DNA of 6,373 bases from JACMLD01 sp033761915 (GTDB lineage: Bacteria > Bacteroidota > Bacteroidia > Chitinophagales > Chitinophagaceae), in NCBI GenBank assembly GCA_033761915.1, contig JANRMC010000190.1:1-6373 (forward strand), read 5' to 3'. Below, one piece after another: positions 1 to 6,229 of this stretch. Position 1 is the stretch's first letter. Every line of letters starts with the position of its first letter. The position numbers were made by a program, and so were the translations under genes. The notes below the pieces were generated by a model. The model saw nothing but the letters and a program-made list of their open reading frames with translations, made no database searches and was not told the DNA's origin.

Positions 1-1
1 A

Positions 2-61
2 GATGAGAATTACCAGACTTTTCCACGTAATACTACTAGTACTTATGCCGTAGCAGGGTAA
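2..61 (+). CDS. Possible C-terminal tail of an upstream gene (partial)
   Basis: From base 2 one + strand frame stays open for 19 codons and ends at a TAA at 59-61. It reads DENYQTFPRNTTSTYAVAG, a composition that would fit the end of a real protein. It would be convergent with the DUF4846 gene, with about 30 bp between the two stop codons and no terminator visible there. The piece is too short to assign to a family, and the neighbouring frame also holds a 16-codon ORF (3-53), so this may be chance. The window edge cuts off anything further. Confidence 0.3.
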   Translation, partial: DENYQTFPRNTTSTYAVAG

Positions 62-91
62 ACCATTATTTCATTAATTACGGATATGTAG

Positions 92-853
92 CTACCACCG
101 CTTTAGCTGCAGGGTAGTAAACTGCCATTCCGGGGTTGTGATGATTGACTCGTTTGCAGTTACCGCGTACCATGGGCTGGTAGCTGGGCCAACCGGATTG
201 ATTACTATATGAATATCCTGTGCGGGCATATAACTTTGTGCCAGCAGGTAAATTTTATGTCCCTCTTTGTTTTGCGCTATATCCATCACTATCATGGCAT
301 GGCCGGGAGCGCCGCCTTTTATTAATACATCTCCGGCAGCAATGCTGCTGAAATCGGGTACTGTTTTTAGTTGCCGGCTCAATGATAAACTGCCACACAT
401 GGTATATACTTTTTCCAGATATTGCAGCAACTGGGCATGGGTGCTTCCTTTAAATTGATAATGCCGCAGGTTGTTATCTGTAAAGTCAATTTCAGTGAGG
501 CGGTTTTGGGCAAACAGGTATTCTGCCCGCAGGCGCATAACAGCATCAGCACATTGCTGCAAATCTTTTTTGCCGGTGCTGATATTTACAACCGCATATT
601 GCACCTCCTGGTTGTGTTTTTTTTGACCATTATAGAGGTAAACAGTTTTACTATTTTTTAAACCAAGCTGGCGCAGGTAGCTGCCAAAACTATTGAAATC
701 TTGTATTACTCTTTCGTAGCCGGCAGGCAACGGTATAGTGCCTACTGATATGGGGTTGTTTGCAGTTGCAATTGGTGTGGCTGGTTTTATGGCTGCTGTT
801 TGGCATTGAAGAAAGCTGCAACAAAGTGGCAGCATCAGGCAGAAAATTTTCAT
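92..853 (-). CDS. DUF4846 domain-containing exported protein
   Basis: A 253-residue protein that I recognise as DUF4846, a family of unknown function common in Bacteroidota. Residues 1-17 form a short hydrophobic export signal ending in FLQC. Cys17 could be a lipidation site, but Gln at -1 is a poor lipobox, so lipoprotein versus ordinary secreted protein is open. Residues about 46-253 carry the family blocks: SFGSYLRQLGLK (55-66), YNGQKKHNQ (74-82), DLQQCADAVMRLRAEYLF (97-114), GDVLIKGGAPGHAMIVMD (174-191), LLAQSYMPAQDIHI (203-216), SPWY (226-229) and TPEWQF (240-245). The length is normal and the gene looks intact. Cys101 and His185 sit as in NlpC/P60-like papain folds (inference only). The ATG at 853 has no Shine-Dalgarno sequence, which is usual for the phylum. 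The gene is transcribed away from the response regulator and is monocistronic here. Confidence 0.85.
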   Translation of the reverse strand: MKIFCLMLPLCCSFLQCQTAAIKPATPIATANNPISVGTIPLPAGYERVIQDFNSFGSYLRQLGLKNSKTVYLYNGQKKHNQEVQYAVVNISTGKKDLQQCADAVMRLRAEYLFAQNRLTEIDFTDNNLRHYQFKGSTHAQLLQYLEKVYTMCGSLSLSRQLKTVPDFSSIAAGDVLIKGGAPGHAMIVMDIAQNKEGHKIYLLAQSYMPAQDIHIVINPVGPATSPWYAVTANESIITTPEWQFTTLQLKRW

Positions 854-1031
854 TACAGAAATTTTGTCTTGAGATGGGGTGGGAGTTTATCTCCATAAGC
901 AGGCTTTGTTAAATAAAAGTGAGGATTGAAAGAAAAACTGCAAGGTTTTTGAAACAGAGAAAGCCGCTGTATATTTTGCAGCACAGGTGTGCCTCGAATG
1001 CCTGACACAAATCCTATCGGGGTTTTCAACG

Positions 1032-1060
1032 AGCAACAACTGCTGCTGGTGGTTGCTGCT
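1032..1060. repeat. Imperfect inverted repeat in the divergent intergenic region
   Basis: The arms AGCAACAAC (1032-1040) and GTTGCTGCT (1052-1060) pair in 8 of 9 positions around an 11-base loop. The one mismatch becomes a G-U pair if the minus strand is transcribed. There is no T-tract, so it is not a terminator. It lies 22 bp upstream of the response regulator's candidate -7 box and could be an operator or simply a GCT-rich chance repeat. The rest of 854-1120 shows no gene. Confidence 0.3.
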
Positions 1061-1081
1061 GCCGGGCTCAACATATTTTAT

Positions 1082-1089
1082 TACATTTG
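1082..1089 (+). promoter_or_regulatory. Candidate Bacteroidota -7 box for the response regulator gene
   Basis: TACATTTG is an exact match to TAnnTTTG, the -7 element used by the primary sigma factor of Bacteroidota. It ends 31 bases before the ATG at 1121, giving a leader of about 25 bases. No good -33 TTTG lies at the expected distance, so the assignment rests on the -7 box and its position. Confidence 0.45.
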
Positions 1090-1120
1090 AACCCAAAGCA
1101 TTAAAAATAAAAAAAGCATT

Positions 1121-2287
1121 ATGCCGAATAATATTTTAATAGTAGATGATGAAAAGGCGATACGTAAAACGTTGGGAGAAATTCTCTCTTATGAAGGATA
1201 TACTTTAGAAGAAGCCAGTGATGGCGAGGAAGCATTGAAGCGGTTTAAAGAAAAAACCTACGATGTGGTGCTCTGCGATATTAAGATGCCTAAAATGGAT
1301 GGCATGGAATTTTTAGAGAAGGCCCGTGAGGCCAATCCGGATGTACCGGTGATTATGATTAGCGGCCACGGCACTATAGAAACTGCGGTGGAAGCTGTTA
1401 AAAAAGGCGCTTATGACTATATTTCAAAACCACCCGATTTAAACCGCTTGCTGATAACCATAAGAAATGCGATGGATAAAACATCGCTGGTTACAGAAAC
1501 CAAGGTGTTGAAACGCAAAGTGAGTAAGGTGCAGGAAATGATTGGTGAATCGGTGCCTATAAAAAAAATTAAGGAGACAATAGAAAAGGTGGGCCCTACA
1601 GAGGCCCGTGTATTAATAACCGGCGAAAACGGTGTGGGTAAAGAACTGGTGGCCCGCTGGCTGCACGAAAAAAGTGCCCGCAATACCGGACCGATTGTAG
1701 AAGTTAACTGTGCGGCCATACCCAGCGAGTTGATAGAAAGTGAATTGTTTGGTCATGAAAAGGGTTCTTTTACCAGTGCTATAAAACAGCGTATTGGTAA
1801 GTTTGAGCAGGCCAACGGCGGTACTTTATTTTTAGATGAGATAGGCGATATGAGTTTAAGTGCACAGGCAAAAGTATTAAGAGCTTTGCAGGAAGGAAAG
1901 ATTACAAGGGTGGGTGCCGATAAAGATATTAGTGTGGATGTAAGGGTGGTGGCGGCCACCAATAAAGATTTATTGAAAGAAGTGGAGGAGAAAAATTTCA
2001 GGCTGGACTTGTATCACCGTTTGGGTGTTATACTAATTCATGTGCCATCTTTAAATGACCGCAGGGATGATATACCGTTACTGGCGGATAAATTCTTAGA
2101 AGATATTTGTGCCGATTATGGCATTGCCAAAAAAGCCATAGATAAAGACGCCATTGAATCTTTAAAGGCCTATAACTGGACTGGTAATATACGGGAGCTG
2201 CGCAATGTGGTGGAGCGATTGGTGATACTGTCTGGTAAAACCATCACCAAAGACGATGTGCAGGGTAATGTAGTATCCAGAGGTTAG
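1121..2287 (+). CDS. Sigma-54-type response regulator (receiver + AAA+), no DNA-binding domain
   Basis: A 388-residue NtrC-family response regulator. The receiver domain (about 3-118) has acidic residues Asp9/Asp10, phospho-acceptor Asp53 in LCDIKMP, Ser81 and Lys103 (SKPP). The AAA+ domain (about 140-372) has Walker A GENGVGKE (168-175), Walker B GGTLFLDEIGD (233-243), sensor I VAATN (277-281), arginine fingers Arg294 and Arg300 in FRLDLYHRL, and sensor II GNIREL (355-360). The sigma-54 contact loop, usually GAFTGA, reads GSFTSA (215-220). The protein stops 28 residues after sensor II, so the C-terminal Fis-type helix-turn-helix of NtrC (normally 40-60 more residues) is absent. The sequence beyond the stop is antisense to the next gene and shows no leftover domain, so this is not an obvious frameshift. 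Presumably a histidine kinase elsewhere phosphorylates it. It may act on sigma-54 from solution, as described for FlgR-type activators, or through another output. No kinase gene is adjacent. Confidence 0.9.
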   Translation: MPNNILIVDDEKAIRKTLGEILSYEGYTLEEASDGEEALKRFKEKTYDVVLCDIKMPKMDGMEFLEKAREANPDVPVIMISGHGTIETAVEAVKKGAYDYISKPPDLNRLLITIRNAMDKTSLVTETKVLKRKVSKVQEMIGESVPIKKIKETIEKVGPTEARVLITGENGVGKELVARWLHEKSARNTGPIVEVNCAAIPSELIESELFGHEKGSFTSAIKQRIGKFEQANGGTLFLDEIGDMSLSAQAKVLRALQEGKITRVGADKDISVDVRVVAATNKDLLKEVEEKNFRLDLYHRLGVILIHVPSLNDRRDDIPLLADKFLEDICADYGIAKKAIDKDAIESLKAYNWTGNIRELRNVVERLVILSGKTITKDDVQGNVVSRG

Positions 2288-3174
2288 TTAGTAAGGCTGT
2301 TTAGTTTTTTGCAGACCGCAATGGTTTCTTCAAGCGATTTGAGGATGAGGATATTGCCTGGTAAATGTCCGTTACTGCTGATGGCTGGCCCGGTAGCTAT
2401 AATTTTTTTGTCGGTATATGTTTCTGCAAGACGTTGCAGGTAGTTGTGAGTGGTTTCTCCAGTAAAATTGGTAATAACATGCAGCCACAAATGCGAAACC
2501 TGCTGGTGTGCACAGTAATAGTCCAAAGTTTCTTCCTTAATATTTACACCCATTACAACCGGGTGATAGCCGTTTCTTTTAAGCAGGTATTGTATAAACA
2601 GCAATGGCAGCTCATGTGCTTCTCCGGCAGGGGCAAATAATAATGGCCGTATGGTTGGGTGCAGGTTCTGACTTTCAAGGGCATTAATACTTGTTAAAAA
2701 TCGTTTTCGTATGAGGGCACTGCTAAAATGTTCTTGAGCAGGCAACACATGGTTGGTAAGCCAGAGCATACCCATTTTTTGCATAAAGGGATAAATGATT
2801 TCTGTGACTGCTTTTTCAAACCCCATACTGGTAACTGTTTTATTTAAAACAGCTTCAAAAGAAACGGTATCATAATCTATACAGGCCTCTACCAGTTGTT
2901 GTATAAACAGGTTGTGATGGGTGCCTGTGTAATGGGTGGCCGCTAATTCTTTTATTTGGGTGGCTTCCATGCCAGCCAGCTTTGAAATACGGAATCCGTT
3001 ATGGTAGAGATATGCTATGCGCAGTATGTATTTTAAATCATCGTTGGTATAAAAACGATGATTACTTTCTTTGCGCTGGCAGCAACTTAACTGGTATCGT
3101 TGCTCCCAAATGCGGAGTGTATGGGCTTTTATGCCGCTAAGGTTTTCAATATCTCTGATAGTAAAATGATTCAC
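2284..3174 (-). CDS. MerR-family regulator with CarH-like B12-binding sensor domain
   Basis: A 296-residue, two-part regulator. Residues 3-72 are a MerR winged helix (FTIRDIENLSGIKAHTLRIWEQRY, then NHRFYTNDDLKYI). Residues about 85-160 form the helical cap of methionine-synthase-like cobalamin domains, with Trp138 and QEHF (147-150). Residues about 175-296 are the Rossmann-like B12 domain with APAGEAHELPLLF (181-193), where Glu185 and His187 match the E-x-H axial-ligand motif of CarH. In that family adenosylcobalamin holds a repressor tetramer on DNA and light breaks it, often controlling carotenoid or photolyase genes. No such targets are in this window, so the regulon is unknown. Leu139 stands where Thermus CarH has the His that ligates cobalt after illumination. 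The start is GTG (3172-3174); an in-frame TAA lies a few codons upstream and no nearby ATG exists. The 3' end overlaps the convergent response regulator by 4 bp. Confidence 0.85.
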   Translation of the reverse strand: MNHFTIRDIENLSGIKAHTLRIWEQRYQLSCCQRKESNHRFYTNDDLKYILRIAYLYHNGFRISKLAGMEATQIKELAATHYTGTHHNLFIQQLVEACIDYDTVSFEAVLNKTVTSMGFEKAVTEIIYPFMQKMGMLWLTNHVLPAQEHFSSALIRKRFLTSINALESQNLHPTIRPLLFAPAGEAHELPLLFIQYLLKRNGYHPVVMGVNIKEETLDYYCAHQQVSHLWLHVITNFTGETTHNYLQRLAETYTDKKIIATGPAISSNGHLPGNILILKSLEETIAVCKKLNSLTN

Positions 3175-3197
3175 CCCACTAATTTATTGGAAATTTG

Positions 3198-3205
3198 TAA
3201 AACTA
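3198..3205 (-). promoter_or_regulatory. Possible -7 box for the MerR-type regulator
   Basis: On the minus strand this reads TAGTTTTA, 7 of 8 matches to TAnnTTTG, with a TTG 21 bases upstream (3229-3227). The leader would be about 18-20 bases. The same spot carries TTACA on the minus strand, repeated 19 bp away (3215-3219), so repressor binding here would cover the promoter. The support is modest. Confidence 0.3.
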
Positions 3206-3293
3206 AAGCCTTGCTGTAATAATTGGCAATAAACCACTACTTATATTAACAGCAGGTTTAAATAGCACTGTTCCGGTTTAGCCGGCAATACCC

Positions 3294-3301
3294 TATTTTT
3301 G
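3294..3301 (+). promoter_or_regulatory. Candidate Bacteroidota -7 box for lepB
   Basis: TATTTTTG matches TAnnTTTG exactly and ends 25 bases before the lepB ATG at 3327, giving a leader of about 20 bases. At the usual 19-base spacing upstream the sequence is TTCC (3271-3274), a weak -33 element. The lepB start has no Shine-Dalgarno sequence. Confidence 0.45.
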
Positions 3302-3326
3302 CCCGTATTTTTAAAACTCCACTTCA

Positions 3327-4871
3327 ATGCCGGTAAAAGATATTTTAGTAGTATATGCCATACAGCTTTTGCTGTTGTTATTACCTTCTTTCGGATTGTC
3401 TAAAATGTTTCCTAAAGCAGGTATAGCATCCTGGAAGGTATTTGTGCCGGTGCTGAATACCTGGGAAATGCAAAAAGCGGCCAAGCGCCCCACCTACTGG
3501 GCACTGGTGCAGTTATTACCTATTGCCGGTTGGTTTATAACCATGGGTATTTATATTGAGTGGACCAAACTTTTTGGCCGTTTTGCCATCCGCGATCATG
3601 CTATGGCTTCATTTGTGCCCTTTGCCTATTTTCCCGTTATAGCTAATCATAAAGACACCCGTTTTATTGGAGCCGACGCGGTTAAAAAACATAAAAAGTC
3701 GGGCGGCAGAGAATGGTTTGATGCGGGTATTTTTGCTGTGGTGGCGGCTACTTTAATACGCACTTTTGTTTTTGAAGCGTATACCATACCTACCGGTTCT
3801 ATGGAGAAAACACTGCTGGTAAACGATTTTTTATTTGTAAGCAAGTTTAGCTACGGTCCGCGCATCCCCAATACACCGCTCTCAGTTCCGTTTGTGCACC
3901 ATACGTTGCCATTTACATCGGCACGTTCTTATTCTGAGCTTATTAAAATACCCTATACCCGCTGGTTTGAAAGCCCCATTCAGCGAAATGATGTAGTGGT
4001 ATTTAATTTTCCTGCAGGTGATACGGTAATAAACCTGCCGCAATACCAGTCTGAAGTGCCGTATTATCAGGCTTGCCAAAACCTGGGTGGTGGTAACCGT
4101 GATGCGGGAAGACAGGTGATATTATCGAATGCTGATGAATACCCTTTGGTAATACGCCCCGTTGATAAAAGAGAAAATTATATTAAACGTTGTGTGGCCA
4201 TTGCCGGAGACAGTTTGCAGATAATTGACGGAGTTTTAAAAGTGAACGGTGCATTGGCAGAAGTGCCTCCCCAATCTGAAATGTATTATGAGGTTATAAC
4301 CAATGGCCAGTTGCTTGACCGTGATATAATGAAAGAAGAATACAATGTGGATATGGATTTGCAGGAAGGCCAGCCTGAGTTTCAGCAATTGCCCGACAGT
4401 AACCATTATGTAATGCTACTGACTGCAGCAGCAAAAGATAAAATGCTGAAGAGCGGATTGATAAAAAAGATTACTGTATACATGGGCCCTTCAAAAACAG
4501 ACTTTCCGTACGACACTATACATAAAACATGGACGGTAGATAACTATGGCCCGCTATGGGTGCCTAAAAAAGGAGCCACCCTTACTCTTACAAAAGACAA
4601 CTATAGTATTTACGAGCGTGTTATCAGCGTGTATGAACACAATACGCTGGAAACAAAAAACGGCCAGTTCTATATTAATGGGGTAGCTACCAATCAATAC
4701 ACTTTTAAAATGAATTATTACTGGATGATGGGAGATAACCGCCACGGCTCGCAAGACAGCCGCTTCTGGGGTTTTGTACCAGAAGACCATATTGTAGGCG
4801 AAGCATCTATTATTTGGATGAGTGTGCAGAACGGAGTGCGGTGGAAACGCTTGTTTAAATCCATTAAATAA
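3327..4871 (+). CDS. lepB: Signal peptidase I
   Basis: A 514-residue membrane serine protease of family S26 that removes signal peptides from exported proteins at the outer face of the inner membrane. The N-terminal part (1-110) has hydrophobic segments at about 5-22, 57-77 and 92-107, and the block KAGIASWKVFVPVLNTWEMQ (30-49) resembles DUF5684-type membrane domains. A further membrane segment (133-150) leads into the catalytic domain. Catalytic Ser158 lies in IPTGSMEKTLL, general-base Lys287 in ENYIKRCVAIAGD (283-295), and the closing block is MMGDNRHGSQDSRFWGFVP (467-485). E. coli LepB has 324 residues. The extra length here is the multi-helix N-terminus plus long insertions between Ser158 and Lys287 and between Lys287 and GDNR, a form I associate with Bacteroidota, so the gene is probably intact and normal for the phylum. 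It is monocistronic, with its own promoter and terminator. Confidence 0.95.
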   Translation: MPVKDILVVYAIQLLLLLLPSFGLSKMFPKAGIASWKVFVPVLNTWEMQKAAKRPTYWALVQLLPIAGWFITMGIYIEWTKLFGRFAIRDHAMASFVPFAYFPVIANHKDTRFIGADAVKKHKKSGGREWFDAGIFAVVAATLIRTFVFEAYTIPTGSMEKTLLVNDFLFVSKFSYGPRIPNTPLSVPFVHHTLPFTSARSYSELIKIPYTRWFESPIQRNDVVVFNFPAGDTVINLPQYQSEVPYYQACQNLGGGNRDAGRQVILSNADEYPLVIRPVDKRENYIKRCVAIAGDSLQIIDGVLKVNGALAEVPPQSEMYYEVITNGQLLDRDIMKEEYNVDMDLQEGQPEFQQLPDSNHYVMLLTAAAKDKMLKSGLIKKITVYMGPSKTDFPYDTIHKTWTVDNYGPLWVPKKGATLTLTKDNYSIYERVISVYEHNTLETKNGQFYINGVATNQYTFKMNYYWMMGDNRHGSQDSRFWGFVPEDHIVGEASIIWMSVQNGVRWKRLFKSIK

Positions 4872-4879
4872 TACGTAAT

Positions 4880-4911
4880 AAAAAAGACCGGCCACACAGC
4901 CGGTCTTTTTT
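4880..4911. terminator. Rho-independent terminator of lepB, potentially bidirectional
   Basis: A perfect 7-bp stem, GACCGGC (4886-4892) with GCCGGTC (4899-4905), encloses a CACACA loop. It is flanked by six A on the left and six T on the right, so the pairing can extend to 13 bp. It begins 8 bases after the lepB stop codon and separates lepB transcription from cdd. The symmetrical flanks would also terminate transcripts from the other direction. Confidence 0.93.
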
Positions 4912-4937
4912 GTAAAACCGCACCAAAACAGTTTCAT

Positions 4938-4945
4938 TAACTTTA
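4938..4945 (+). promoter_or_regulatory. Possible -7 box for cdd
   Basis: TAACTTTA matches TAnnTTTG at 7 of 8 positions and ends 17 bases before the cdd ATG. TATCTTTA at 4949-4956 matches equally well. cdd needs its own start signal because the lepB terminator ends at 4911, but no convincing -33 element is seen for either candidate. Confidence 0.25.
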
Positions 4946-4962
4946 GAGTATCTTTAAAAACT

Positions 4963-5451
4963 ATGCAGGCACAAACACACCAGTTTACTTATAATGTTTA
5001 CCCCTCTGCCACGCAGTTGCAAACAGCAGATGCCAGTTTACTGCAACAGGCTATTGCTGTATGTAAAACCGCTTATGCACCGTATTCTAATTTTTATGTG
5101 GGGGCTGCCGCATTACTAAACAACGGTGCTATTGTAACCGGCACCAATCAGGAGAATAGTTCTTTTCCTGCAGGGCTTTGTGCAGAGCGGGTATTGCTTG
5201 CTGCGGTTGCTGCACTACATCCCAATGCTGCTATACATACATTGGCCATAAGTTACAGCAGCCATTTAATTCAAAACAATCACCCCATCAGTCCTTGCGG
5301 TGTTTGCCGCCAGTCTTTAGCTGAATATGAAGAACGCTGGCAGCAACCCATACGTATTTTGCTGGCAGGTGCCAGCGGAGAAGTATGGGAAATACCCGCA
5401 GCAAAATTATTATTGCCTTTTGCTTTTAATGGTGGTTTTTTAAAAAAGTAA
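4963..5451 (+). CDS. cdd: Cytidine deaminase
   Basis: A 162-residue cytosolic enzyme of pyrimidine salvage that deaminates cytidine and deoxycytidine to uridine and deoxyuridine. The core (about 27-160) has APYSNFYVGAAAL (39-51), the substrate-binding NQENSSFPAG (62-71), CAER with zinc ligand Cys73 and proton-shuttle Glu75, and PCGVCRQ (111-117) with zinc ligands Cys112 and Cys115. Three Cys ligands indicate the short homotetrameric type rather than the E. coli dimeric His-Cys-Cys type. The C-terminus LLPFAFNGGFL fits the family's usual LLP-F ending. The first 25 or so residues are an extension beyond the common length of about 130 residues. The ATG at 4963 is the first in the frame after the lepB terminator. 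No T-tracted terminator follows directly; the nearest is the hairpin at 5651-5668. Confidence 0.93.
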   Translation: MQAQTHQFTYNVYPSATQLQTADASLLQQAIAVCKTAYAPYSNFYVGAAALLNNGAIVTGTNQENSSFPAGLCAERVLLAAVAALHPNAAIHTLAISYSSHLIQNNHPISPCGVCRQSLAEYEERWQQPIRILLAGASGEVWEIPAAKLLLPFAFNGGFLKK

Positions 5452-5470
5452 TTATCAGGTAGCCGGCATG

Positions 5471-5600
5471 AGTGCAACGTTCAGCAGCCGTTGCGTCGCA
5501 CACTTCAGCAGTGGTAAAAGGTATGGGGCATAGGTTTTAAGGTTTTACACCGTAAGTCTTTTTTGTTTATACCTTATTTTAATGTACCAGACTGAAGTGT
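5471..5600. repeat. Nested inverted repeats in the cdd downstream region
   Basis: This gene-free stretch holds two structures. The first is a local hairpin, GCAACG (5474-5479) with CGTTGC (5489-5494) around a 9-base loop, followed by the pseudo-palindrome TGCGTCGCA (5492-5500). The second is a nested set of arms: ACACTTCAG (5500-5508) with CTGAAGTGT (5592-5600), GGTA (5513-5516) with TACC (5585-5588), and AAGGTAT (5518-5524) with ATACCTT (5569-5575). The interior has GGTTTTA twice, 8 bp apart (5533 and 5541). It could be a decayed miniature element, a REP-like repeat or a structured transcript. No direct repeats were recognised at its ends. The remainder of 5452-5693 shows nothing else except the terminator. 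Confidence 0.4.
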
Positions 5601-5644
5601 AAGAATGGCGCTTTAATTAAGAATAGATAGGCAAATACCTTACT

Positions 5645-5673
5645 AAAAAAGGCCGCATTGCTGCGGCCTTTCT
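5645..5673 (-). terminator. Rho-independent terminator of the small secreted protein gene
   Basis: GGCCGCA (5651-5657) pairs perfectly with TGCGGCC (5662-5668) around a TTGC loop. Six A at 5645-5650 give a six-T tract when read on the minus strand, and the hairpin lies 25 bases after the stop codon at 5694-5696. The + strand side has only TTTCT, so it would stop readthrough from cdd less well. Confidence 0.88.
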
Positions 5674-5693
5674 CAACTTTTATGGTTTTGTAC

Positions 5694-6101
5694 TTATTTA
5701 CCCTTTTCAATTTCCAGTTTCTCTACAACGTGTGTGTAGTTTTTAATCTGAAAAACGGTAGGTGCCACATTGGTACCGGTAACTTCCACTCTTAAAACAC
5801 CATCCTGCAGTTCGTTAGCATCCAATTGAAATTTAACGGTGTGCGTTTCGCTGTTGTTTAATTTGCGGTATAATACATTACCGTATTCGTCTTTAATAGA
5901 AATTACAAGGCGCTCTTTATTGCTGTTGGCAACATTTAATTGAAAAGTAGCCTGGTTGTCATCGCGACTGATTACTTCTAAAGAAGCATTCGGGCGGCTG
6001 GCTTCTTTCTTCTTTTCATTGTTAGCCATTACAGTGCTGCTACTTGCTATCATTACAACAGATGCTACACCCATTGTAATATTTTTCATTACATTTTTCA
6101 T
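5694..6101 (-). CDS. Small secreted protein of unknown function
   Basis: A 135-residue protein that I do not recognise as a named family. Residues 1-26 are a clear Sec signal peptide: Lys2 and Lys6, hydrophobic ITMGVASVVMIA, and a signal peptidase I site VMA|NN after Ala26. A charged KKKEASR linker follows. Residues about 38-128 show alternating hydrophobic strands (SLEVIS, ATFQLNV, RLVISIKDEYGNVLY, HTVKFQL, GVLRVEVTG, PTVFQIKNY), which suggests one immunoglobulin-like beta-sandwich. There are no cysteines and no catalytic motif. The start region repeats ATGAAAAAT after 12 bases (codons 1-3 and 5-7), giving two possible starts. AAGGA (6111-6115, minus strand) lies 9 bases upstream of the first, supporting 6101 and unusual for this phylum. 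The gene is monocistronic, with its own promoter, long leader and terminator. Confidence 0.8.
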   Translation of the reverse strand: MKNVMKNITMGVASVVMIASSSTVMANNEKKKEASRPNASLEVISRDDNQATFQLNVANSNKERLVISIKDEYGNVLYRKLNNSETHTVKFQLDANELQDGVLRVEVTGTNVAPTVFQIKNYTHVVEKLEIEKGK

Positions 6102-6229
6102 AATTCTTTTTCCTTTTTTTTGGTTTAAAAATATTGGTCACTCTTTTCACAAGCCAAGCTAAACGTAGAAGTAGTATGCAATTCGTTTATCAGATCACTC
6201 CATGAAGTGTGTTTGTTGATTTGATAACG

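Noticed and set aside
853..1096. Two minus-strand ORFs of about 70 codons in the divergent intergenic region
   Set aside because: They overlap each other in different frames, have low-complexity Ser/Phe-rich translations with no recognisable domain, and lie over the promoter region of the response regulator.
854..1120. Sigma-54 -24/-12 promoter for a neighbouring target of the response regulator
   Set aside because: I looked for GG-N10-GC with the surrounding TGGCAC/TTGC pattern in this and the other intergenic regions and saw no clear match; the GGTGGTTGCTGC stretch has the wrong spacing.
1417..1719. 100-codon minus-strand ORF inside the response regulator gene
   Set aside because: It lies antisense to conserved receiver and AAA+ coding sequence; its Ser/Ile/Leu-rich product is typical of a reverse-strand shadow.
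4554..4937. 127-codon minus-strand ORF over the end of lepB
   Set aside because: It begins in the lepB terminator and runs antisense to the conserved GDNR block, with no family features.
5474..5494. Hairpin after cdd as its terminator
   Set aside because: The stem is followed by GTCGCACACT, with no T-tract, so it does not fit a Rho-independent terminator.
5956..6162. 68-codon + strand ORF with hydrophobic segments opposite the secreted protein's signal peptide
   Set aside because: The Phe/Ile-rich stretch is the antisense of Lys/Asn-rich and signal-peptide codons. The minus-strand gene has a ribosome site, promoter, terminator and proper signal peptide.
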